Assembly: GCA_025966435.1 (NCBI GenBank)
Contig: JAICRQ010000034.1
Span: forward strand, 1-13,737
Length of the DNA stretch: 13,737 nt
Reading direction: 5' to 3'
Origin: Anaerolineales bacterium
GTDB lineage: Bacteria > Chloroflexota > Anaerolineae > Anaerolineales > Villigracilaceae
The notes beneath the pieces were generated by a model. The model worked only from the letters and a program-made list of their open reading frames with translations. It did no database searches and had not been told where the DNA came from. The translations under genes and the position numbers were made by a program. Positions within the stretch are counted from its first letter, which is position 1. Each line of letters starts with the position of its first letter. Of the stretch, positions 6,642 to 12,890 are shown piece after piece.

Positions 6642-6676
6642 AACCTGACAGGTCTTGATTAAGCACTTCTCAGGTT
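6642..6676. repeat. Imperfect hairpin between thiolase and SCP2 genes
   Basis: AACCTGA (6642-6648) pairs exactly with TCAGGTT (6670-6676); further pairing with mismatches and wobbles continues inward to a small GATTA loop. It lies in the 64-bp gap after the thiolase stop. No T-run follows on the minus strand, and the SCP2 gene has its own Shine-Dalgarno sequence, so this may be an RNA-stability or attenuation element rather than a full terminator. Confidence 0.45.
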
Positions 6677-6680
6677 CTAT

Positions 6681-7865
6681 TTAATTTTGTAGATTTTCAA
6701 AAATCGCCGCGGCGCCCATGCCGCCCCCGACGCACATGGTGACCATACCGTATTTCGACTGGCGGCGACCCATCTCATAAATGAGCTGAGTTGTGAGCTT
6801 GGTTCCTGTGCACCCAAGCGGATGCCCAAGAGCGATCGCGCCGCCATTGACGTTGACTTTGTTCTCATCCAATTCCAGTGTACGGATAACCGCCAGCGAT
6901 TGCGCCGCAAAGGCTTCATTCAACTCGATCAAGTCGATATCGTCCAAGGTCAGCCCGGCCAGCTTCAGTGCTTTGGGAATGGCAACGATAGGTCCGATTC
7001 CCATGAATTCGGGCGGCACGCCTCCGGCGGCGAAGGAAACAAATCGCGCCAGTGGCGTGAGCCCCAACTGCGCGGCGCGCTCCGCAGACATGACCATCAC
7101 CGCCGCTGCACCATCGGACATCTGAGAGGAGTTACCCGCGGTAACAGACCCGCCTTCCCGGAATGCCGGCCTCAATTTGGTGAGGGCATCCAGGCTGGTA
7201 TCGGAGCGCGGACCTTCATCACGCTTCACAGTAAACTTTTTGCTGACCGGCTTCTCATTTTCATCCAACTCGGTGATTTCCACGTCTATAGGCACCAGTT
7301 CAGGATCGAAGAGGCCAGAGTTCACAGCCTGCGCAGATTTTTGGTGACTCTTCAGGGAAAACTCATCCTGGTCCTCGCGAGAGATGCCGTACTTTTCCGA
7401 CACGTTCTCTGCGGTCAAGCCCATGTTGGTGTAATAGTGCGGCAAGTCCTGGGCAAAGTGAGGATTCGGAGAAAACTTATAACCCGCCATTGGCACCATC
7501 GTCATAGACTCGGCGCCGCCAGCAATGCCGGTTTCGATCTGACCGGATTGGATGGCATACGCCACATGCGCGATAGACTGCACACCCGAAGCACAATACC
7601 GATTGATCGTTTCCGCGGGAACGGAATCAGGCAAACCTGCCCGCAGCGCGATCATGCGCGCCATATTGAGTCCCTGTTCACCTTCAGGGAATGCGCACCC
7701 GATTACCACATCTTCGATCTGGGCGGGGTCGAGATTCGGCGTCCGCTTGAGTAGTTCTTGAATAACCGTGGCAGCCATTTCATCTGGGCGGACCGTGGCA
7801 AGTCCTCCTCGCTTTGCTTTGCCAACAGGTGTTCTTATGGCAGAAACAATTACTGCATCTTTCAT
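6681..7865 (-). CDS. fadA: Acetyl-CoA C-acyltransferase (3-ketoacyl-CoA thiolase)
   Basis: A 394-residue thiolase, the standard length, which cleaves 3-ketoacyl-CoA with CoA to give acetyl-CoA and a chain two carbons shorter, the last step of beta-oxidation. All catalytic parts are present: nucleophile Cys91 in [19 protein letters not shown] (316-322), His348 in [14 protein letters not shown] and Cys378 in [13 protein letters not shown]. The N-terminus ([14 protein letters not shown]) is typical. AAGGAG about 8 bases upstream supports the ATG. It lies 58 bp after the fused dehydrogenase/hydratase gene in the same direction, the gene order of the Bacillus fadNA pair. A biosynthetic acetoacetyl-CoA thiolase has the same motifs, but this operon makes a degradative role much more likely. 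Confidence 0.94.
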   Translation of the reverse strand: MKDAVIVSAIRTPVGKAKRGGLATVRPDEMAATVIQELLKRTPNLDPAQIEDVVIGCAFPEGEQGLNMARMIALRAGLPDSVPAETINRYCASGVQSIAHVAYAIQSGQIETGIAGGAESMTMVPMAGYKFSPNPHFAQDLPHYYTNMGLTAENVSEKYGISREDQDEFSLKSHQKSAQAVNSGLFDPELVPIDVEITELDENEKPVSKKFTVKRDEGPRSDTSLDALTKLRPAFREGGSVTAGNSSQMSDGAAAVMVMSAERAAQLGLTPLARFVSFAAGGVPPEFMGIGPIVAIPKALKLAGLTLDDIDLIELNEAFAAQSLAVIRTLELDENKVNVNGGAIALGHPLGCTGTKLTTQLIYEMGRRQSKYGMVTMCVGGGMGAAAIFENLQN

Positions 7866-7880
7866 AAATCACTCCTTGAA

Positions 7881-7924
7881 GAGATAAGAGACCGGTGACT
7901 GCCCAATCTCTAGTCTCTATTCTC
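7881..7924. repeat. Imperfect inverted repeat between fadN and fadA genes
   Basis: GAGATAAGAGAC (7881-7892) faces GTCTCTATTCTC (7913-7924); the arms pair at 10 of 12 positions across a 20-bp loop. The loop also carries AATCTCTA, so several registers of pairing are possible. It occupies most of the gap between the two coding regions and its end touches the fadN stop codon. The TCTCT-rich arms look like a dispersed intergenic element; copy number cannot be judged from this window. Confidence 0.5.
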
Positions 7925-10308
7925 TAATTCCTCAACGGCTTTCCCGTCTGCAAGATATTCCACATGCGCGCCTGGGTGCGTTCCTCACCAAACAAAGATA
8001 GGATCGCTTCACGTTCGAGGTCGAGAATATATTGCTCGTTCACCCACTGCGGGCGCGTTAGTTCCCCCCCGCACATCACATACGCCAGTTTAGCGGCAAT
8101 GTGATGATCGTAGGGCGTGATGTAGTGACCCTCCCTGAACATCCACGCGCCAATCTGGATAGCAGCCAGAACATCGCGTCCTGCCGCGTAGATGAGCTCG
8201 GGGGCTGGTAGTCTGTATCCTGAGGCAACCATATGCAGCACTTCCCTCTTGGCTTCTGTAATTAAGTGCTCGCGATTCATGACAATCCGGTCGGCGGGTG
8301 ATAGGATACTCATAGCACGGGCTTCCTCGGCGCTCGTGGCAACTTTCGCCTGCCCCATCTGCAGGAAGGCACGCTGAAGGGCGGCAAGCGGCTCGGCGTT
8401 CTCAACGCGCATGACTGGGTTGACAATGCGCCGCAGCATTTCCTTGGTCCCGCCGCCTGCGGGGATCACGCCTGCACCCAGCTCCACAAGTCCAATGTAC
8501 GTTTCCGCCGCGGCAACCACGCGTGAACCATGCATCGTGATCTCACATCCGCCGCCCAGTGTAAGCCCTGCCGGAGCGACAACGACCGGCTTGGGCGAAT
8601 AGCGCATGCGTATGTTTATATCCTGCAGCTTCCTGACCGCGGCTTCGAGCATGTCCCACATACCTTGCTGGGCGCCGACGACCATCATGAAAAGGTTAGC
8701 GCCGGCGCTGAAGTTTTCGGCTTCATTGCCGATCACCAGACCATCAAAGTCTATCTCCAGACGATCAAACGCTTCGATCACCATGTTCATGATGTCTTCG
8801 TCGAGGGCATTCATCTTGGTGTGGAACTCGAGGCACGCCACGCCATCGCCTAGATCTCGAATCGTCGCGCCGGAATTCTGCGAGACAATTTGTTGCTGCT
8901 TCAATAGGACCCTGCCTTCGGGTCGTTTAAGCGGCGCGTATGTCTTTTTGACTGCATCATAGACTCCCACCTTTTCGCCGTTTTCATATTGATAGAAAGA
9001 CTCATATCCCGCGTCGAGCATTTCCTTTACCCACAGTGCGGCACGATACCCTGCGGCTTGTATCTGCTCCAGCGTTTCGCTCACGCCAAGCATGTCCCAC
9101 GTCTCAAATGGACCCGCCTCGTGCATAAATCCCCAGCGGACGGCGTCGTCAATCGGCTTGACCGTATCCGCAACTTCCGGGATGATGGAGGATGCGTATT
9201 GGAATCCCTGGTACGTGAGGGCTTTAACGAGACGCGCTGCCTTATCATCTGCCTCCAATAGGACTTTAAGTCTTTGTCCCAACCCTTCGACATCCTTTGC
9301 TGCCTTGACCGAATCGAAGCGCGGCTTGGTCGGAGGGATGTGTTCGAGTGTGTTCAAATCCAATGGCCAGAATTCTTTCTTTCCACCTTCGCCGCGAACT
9401 TCTTTGTAGAAACCGACCTTTGTTTTATTACCAAGCCACTTGCGCTCAAGCATCGTGGACATCAACTTACTCGGCGCTTCGGCTTGGAGATATTCCTGCC
9501 CGAGCCTGTCATGGGGAATCAATGGCGCAAGGTTTCGCCCCACGTGATCCCAGACGTCGAGCCCGACCAGGTCGATCAGACGGAAGGTTGCGGTCTTCGG
9601 ACGACCGATCAGCGGACCCGTAATAGCATCCACCTCATCGACGGTGTAGCCGTTCTTCAGAATATAGTCCATGGCAAACGCGCCCGTACCAAAGGCGATG
9701 CGATTGCCGATGAAATTAGGCGTGTCTTTGCACAGGACGATGCCTTTACCCAAACGATATTCGCCGAACCGGGAAAGGAATGCAACGACGTCCGGATCGG
9801 TATCTGCGGTGGGAATGAGTTCCAGCAATTTTAGATAGCGCGGCGGATTGAAAAAATGTGTACCGAGGAAGTGCTTCCTGAATCCTTCCGAGCGCCCCTC
9901 CGCGATCGCGGAAACAGGAATGCCTGAAGTATTGGTTGTGACGATCCCGTTGGGTTTTCGCACCTCATCGATGCGAGCCATCAAATCCTGTTTGAGCTTG
10001 AGGTTTTCGACGATCGCCTCGCAGACCCAATCCGCCTCCGCCACAGCGCCAAAGTCATCTTTGAGGTTGCCCAGTTTGACAAATGCTTTCAGCTCAGCAG
10101 ACATTAAATTGGCAGGCTTGGCGTTCAGACAGCGTTCCCAGCCTTCACGAACGATCCTATCGCGCGCTTTTTTGTCATTGGCAGCGGCATCCTTGGGGAC
10201 GATATCTAATAATGTCACAGGAATTCCCGCGTTGGCTAAATGCGCGGCAATGGCAGCACCCATCGTCCCGGAACCGATCACAACTGCTTTGTGAATGAAG
10301 TATTTCAT
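7924..10308 (-). CDS. fadN: 3-hydroxyacyl-CoA dehydrogenase / enoyl-CoA hydratase fusion (FadN type)
   Basis: A 794-residue bifunctional enzyme of beta-oxidation. The dehydrogenase comes first: a Rossmann NAD loop GSGTMGAAIAAHLANAG (12-28), then the catalytic pair His151 in GTHFFNPP and Glu163, spaced 12 residues apart as in known enzymes, and the C-terminal dehydrogenase domains to about 450. The enoyl-CoA hydratase/crotonase domain follows (about 485-680) with ENFSAGANL (531-539), GLTLGGGCEI (581-590, Glu589) and VELGAGVIPAGGG (608-620, Glu609), so both hydratase glutamates are kept. This order (dehydrogenase then hydratase) is that of Bacillus FadN and opposite to Escherichia FadB. Length fits FadN. 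GGAGAAGCG directly precedes the ATG. It lies downstream of two acyl-CoA dehydrogenases and upstream of the thiolase. Confidence 0.93.
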   Translation of the reverse strand: MKYFIHKAVVIGSGTMGAAIAAHLANAGIPVTLLDIVPKDAAANDKKARDRIVREGWERCLNAKPANLMSAELKAFVKLGNLKDDFGAVAEADWVCEAIVENLKLKQDLMARIDEVRKPNGIVTTNTSGIPVSAIAEGRSEGFRKHFLGTHFFNPPRYLKLLELIPTADTDPDVVAFLSRFGEYRLGKGIVLCKDTPNFIGNRIAFGTGAFAMDYILKNGYTVDEVDAITGPLIGRPKTATFRLIDLVGLDVWDHVGRNLAPLIPHDRLGQEYLQAEAPSKLMSTMLERKWLGNKTKVGFYKEVRGEGGKKEFWPLDLNTLEHIPPTKPRFDSVKAAKDVEGLGQRLKVLLEADDKAARLVKALTYQGFQYASSIIPEVADTVKPIDDAVRWGFMHEAGPFETWDMLGVSETLEQIQAAGYRAALWVKEMLDAGYESFYQYENGEKVGVYDAVKKTYAPLKRPEGRVLLKQQQIVSQNSGATIRDLGDGVACLEFHTKMNALDEDIMNMVIEAFDRLEIDFDGLVIGNEAENFSAGANLFMMVVGAQQGMWDMLEAAVRKLQDINIRMRYSPKPVVVAPAGLTLGGGCEITMHGSRVVAAAETYIGLVELGAGVIPAGGGTKEMLRRIVNPVMRVENAEPLAALQRAFLQMGQAKVATSAEEARAMSILSPADRIVMNREHLITEAKREVLHMVASGYRLPAPELIYAAGRDVLAAIQIGAWMFREGHYITPYDHHIAAKLAYVMCGGELTRPQWVNEQYILDLEREAILSLFGEERTQARMWNILQTGKPLRN

Positions 10309-10322
10309 CGCTTCTCCAATTT

Positions 10323-10394
10323 CACCGCAGAGTCGCGGAGTGTGCGAAGTGCGCGGAGACTCTAAAGTTTCTCTGCGTTCTTGGCGTCTCCGCG
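10323..10394. repeat. GCAGAG/CTCTGC-type inverted repeat upstream of fadN
   Basis: The 93-bp gap is filled by two related, oppositely oriented units: an arm starting CACCGCAGAGTCGCGGAG (from 10323) and an arm TTTCTCTGCGTTC through GTCTCCGCG (10368-10394). The best perfect pair is CGCGGAGAC (10352-10360) with GTCTCCGCG (10386-10394). Units built on ACCGCAGAGACGC / GCGTCTCTGCGGT are, to my knowledge, common dispersed intergenic repeats in environmental bacterial genomes; a BLAST of this gap against the host genome would confirm. It lies between the stop of dehydrogenase A and the fadN start and could form a long hairpin in the mRNA. Confidence 0.6.
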
Positions 10395-10401
10395 TTAAAA
10401 A

Positions 10402-11661
10402 TCATCTCAACTCTTTCCCGCTATAGCCTAGGATCTGCCGCGCCACAACCAGGCGATTGATCTGCCCGGTCCCCTCGTAAATGTCGGTGATCTTTGCATC
10501 ACGGAACCACTTCTCCGCCAGAAACTCGCGGCTGTACCCGAGCGGACCTAAAATCTCAACAACCTTTTGCGTAATCTTCGTGCAGACATCCCCCGCCTTG
10601 ACCTTGCTCATCGATGCCTCAAGGACATTCTCCTTTTTGTTGTCTGCCATCCAGACTGCCTTGACGACCATCAGCCAGGCGGACTTGAGCATAATATCCA
10701 TATCGATCACGTCCCGTTCGATAGACGTCAGTTTCTGGCGCGGCAACCCATAGCGGATCTGGACTCCGTTCTCGGCGAGTTTCTCCTTCAGGAATTCGAG
10801 GGCGGCTCTCGCCACACCGACGCCGGATGCTGCCACGAGCGGGCGCGTTGCATCAAACGTTGCCATCGCGCCCTTGAAGCCGGAGGTATCCTTCTCGACC
10901 GTGGCGCTTCCCAGAATGTGATCGAATGGAACGCGTGCATCCACGAGCGAAATAGCAGCCGTGTCGCTGACTCGAATGCCCATCTTTTGTTCAAGCCTGG
11001 TGATCTTTACGCCGGGTGTTCCGCCTTCCACTACAAAGCCGCGCATCCCTTTGCGCCCGGCGGTGGGATCGATCGTTGCCCATACCACAATGAAACCCTC
11101 GCCAAGTTTTTCATATTCTGTGAAGGACTTATCTCCCCCGGTGACAAAGATCTTCTCACCATTCAGGACCCATTCATGGGTCGTTTCGTCCATCACGGCG
11201 CGGGTGCGGATGGCAGAGTTATCGGAACCCGCGCCCGCTTCCGTAATACTCATGGCGGCGAAGGTCGGTTTCTCTTCATTGAACCGAGCCAGGAATTTTT
11301 CCTTCTGCTCGGGTGTCCCTGCAGCAAAGACAGCCGCCGCGCCGAGTCCACCGCCTGGCAGGCAGTGATACATGCCCACGTCGCCCCAGCACAGCGCTTC
11401 GATCTGCGCGGCGAGCATCTGGTAGCCGATCGGCGGACGTTTTTCCCCTTCTTCACTTTTCTTGCCGTTCTCGCGCGGCGCCAGGCCGTTGCCACCCATC
11501 GCTCTCATAGCGGAATGCATGAACTCGATATAGTCCCAGGGGATCTCGTGCTCGTGCTCATCGAAATATCGCGAGCGCGAGCGCATCATCTCGTCGGCAA
11601 CTGTCTTCAGGACGAGTTGAGTCTGCACGATCGGTTTTGGCGGTTCAAATTCGATAGGCAT
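10402..11661 (-). CDS. Acyl-CoA dehydrogenase A (keeps catalytic Glu; degenerate partner-side FAD motifs)
   Basis: A 419-residue flavoprotein of the acyl-CoA dehydrogenase family, which makes trans-2-enoyl-CoA in the first step of beta-oxidation. The middle domain has the FAD/substrate loop SITEAGAGSD (138-147) and NGEKIFVTGG. Near the C-terminus DIYEGTGQINR carries the catalytic base Glu396, in the YEGT position. In contrast, motifs that in typical homotetramers hold the FAD of the neighbouring subunit are weak: the RxxFG...Q stretch reads IRYGLPRQKLTSIE (302-315), and QxxGGxGY reads EILGPLGY (369-376). A polar insertion (GKKSEEGEKRPP, 66-77) lies in the N-terminal domain. AAAGGAG precedes the ATG. 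The gene sits 119 bp after dehydrogenase B, whose defects are complementary, so a heteromeric enzyme is inferred. Confidence 0.9.
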   Translation of the reverse strand: MPIEFEPPKPIVQTQLVLKTVADEMMRSRSRYFDEHEHEIPWDYIEFMHSAMRAMGGNGLAPRENGKKSEEGEKRPPIGYQMLAAQIEALCWGDVGMYHCLPGGGLGAAAVFAAGTPEQKEKFLARFNEEKPTFAAMSITEAGAGSDNSAIRTRAVMDETTHEWVLNGEKIFVTGGDKSFTEYEKLGEGFIVVWATIDPTAGRKGMRGFVVEGGTPGVKITRLEQKMGIRVSDTAAISLVDARVPFDHILGSATVEKDTSGFKGAMATFDATRPLVAASGVGVARAALEFLKEKLAENGVQIRYGLPRQKLTSIERDVIDMDIMLKSAWLMVVKAVWMADNKKENVLEASMSKVKAGDVCTKITQKVVEILGPLGYSREFLAEKWFRDAKITDIYEGTGQINRLVVARQILGYSGKELR

Positions 11662-11678
11662 GGTTTACTCCTTTCTTA

Positions 11679-11780
11679 TGTCGTTGCGAGGGCGATGCTC
11701 TTCCGCCCGAAGCAATCTCCTCGTACATGGATAGATACTCGTGGATCATGGGAGATTGCTTCGCTCCGCTCGCAATGACA
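11679..11780. repeat. About 100-bp inverted-repeat (MITE-like) element between the two dehydrogenase genes
   Basis: The left arm TGTCGTTGCGAG...GAAGCAATCTCC (11679-11720) and the right arm GGAGATTGCTTCGC...CTCGCAATGACA (11751-11780) are near-perfect reverse complements, with an extra segment in the left arm (about 11691-11707) and a 30-bp centre. Termini TGTCRTTGCGAG are matched at both ends in inverted orientation, as in a miniature element or large REP-like repeat. Sequences of the type GCAATCTCC/GGAGATTGC with GTCATTGCGAG are, to my knowledge, widespread dispersed repeats in many bacterial phyla. It abuts the TAA of dehydrogenase B (11781-11783) and fills the intergenic gap; no flanking target duplication is obvious. 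Confidence 0.7.
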
Positions 11781-12878
11781 TTAAACAATAGCTAATCCTA
11801 TGAACATCGCGAATCCTCTCCCATTCCTCATCCACATTTCCACAGGATGCTCGCGGATGTAACCGTGCCCGCCAAGGATCTGGACGGCGCGGTCGGTGAC
11901 CATCATCGCCATGTCGGCGGCACCCATTGCAGCGAGATAGGCTTCCGTGAACGCGTCCTCTTTTCCCTGGTCGAGCTTCCAGGCAGCCTCCCAGGCGAGC
12001 AGGCGGCTGGCTTCGATCTCGGTCCGCATTTCGGCAAGCATGAAGGCGATCGCCTGCTTCTGGGCGATCTTGACGCCGAATGCTTCACGCTCCCTGGCAT
12101 AGTTCTTGCTGTATTCGAAGGCAGCATTCGCCACACCGACAGCCGCCGCGGCGGTGGCAACACGCATGGACACCAGGATCGGCTCGAAGTCATGCCCTTC
12201 TGGTCCTCCTAGCCGCTGCGAGACTGGGACTCTCACATCCTCAAGATGAACTCGATATAAAGGGAGTGCATTCAGGCTCATCAACTTCTCACGCTCATCG
12301 CTGACCATTAGCCCTGTCGACTCCTTTGACACGATAAAGCCTTGAGTCTGTCCATCAAGATTTGCATATACGAGAATGTATTCTGCATCTTTTGCAAATG
12401 GTACGAACGCCTTCTCGCCATTAAGAACATACTCTTCGCCCTGCAGCGCGGCAGTTGTCTTCAGGTCGTTGGGGTCAAAGTCAAAGGCATATTCGATTAG
12501 TGCCGCGGTGAATGGACTCCACTCTCGTTCGATCACTTTTTGCAGGTATTCCTGCTTCTGCTCCTCACTCCCCGCGAGCAAAATCGGCGTCGCAAACAGC
12601 GAGGGAGTCAGAACCGCCAGTGTGCCTGCGAGATCACCAAACGCCATCTCTTCGATGGCAAGCACGCCCGTGACGGCGCTCCGCTCGCCAAAACCGCCAT
12701 AGGCTTCCGGAATAGAAGCTTGCAGCAAACCAATCTCCCAGCCCCTGCTGAGGAGCTTGTGTAGGAGCTCGCCTCTTTCTTCTGCCTCGCGCGCTGCGGG
12801 TCGCAGGTCATTGGCTGCATATTTTCCCACCGCATCCATCAGCATCTGTTGTTCTTCTGTCGGTTCAAACGAATACAT
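11781..12878 (-). CDS. Acyl-CoA dehydrogenase B (lacks canonical catalytic Glu; intact partner-side FAD motifs)
   Basis: A 365-residue member of the acyl-CoA dehydrogenase family with all three domains: N-terminal helices (YSFEPTEEQQMLMDAVGKYA), middle beta domain (VLNGEKAFVPFAKDAEYILV, 151-170) and C-terminal helices. The FAD-binding elements that normally reach across the dimer are intact: REAFGVKIAQKQ (264-275) and QILGGHGY (333-340). The middle-domain loop that should read (I/L)TExxxGSD reads LIEYAFDFDPND (127-138), and the end of the protein reads GFAMFIGLAIV, so Ile360 occupies the place where YEGT enzymes have the catalytic Glu. It is probably not a full catalyst alone and may pair with dehydrogenase A. 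The gene starts 12 bp after the stop of the hydrolase gene with GAGAGGA as ribosome site, so the two are tightly coupled. Confidence 0.88.
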   Translation of the reverse strand: MYSFEPTEEQQMLMDAVGKYAANDLRPAAREAEERGELLHKLLSRGWEIGLLQASIPEAYGGFGERSAVTGVLAIEEMAFGDLAGTLAVLTPSLFATPILLAGSEEQKQEYLQKVIEREWSPFTAALIEYAFDFDPNDLKTTAALQGEEYVLNGEKAFVPFAKDAEYILVYANLDGQTQGFIVSKESTGLMVSDEREKLMSLNALPLYRVHLEDVRVPVSQRLGGPEGHDFEPILVSMRVATAAAAVGVANAAFEYSKNYAREREAFGVKIAQKQAIAFMLAEMRTEIEASRLLAWEAAWKLDQGKEDAFTEAYLAAMGAADMAMMVTDRAVQILGGHGYIREHPVEMWMRNGRGFAMFIGLAIV

Positions 12879-12890
12879 GAGTCCTCTCTT

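Noticed and set aside
6822..7754. 310-codon open frame on the + strand, antisense to the thiolase
   Set aside because: It lies wholly within a thiolase with intact catalytic residues and has a low-complexity, Arg/His-rich translation with no domain.
9274..9834. 186-codon open frame on the + strand inside the fadN gene
   Set aside because: It is fully covered by the dehydrogenase/hydratase coding region, has no ribosome site of note and no recognisable domain.
10567..11778. 403-codon open frame on the + strand, antisense to dehydrogenase A
   Set aside because: The minus-strand gene has full family motifs and a ribosome site; the antisense protein is rich in His, Arg and Cys without any recognisable domain, typical of a shadow frame opened by GC-biased codons.
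11662..11780. Insertion sequence or CRISPR-like repeat between the dehydrogenase genes
   Set aside because: There is no transposase reading frame and no direct repeat-spacer pattern; it is a single short inverted-repeat element.
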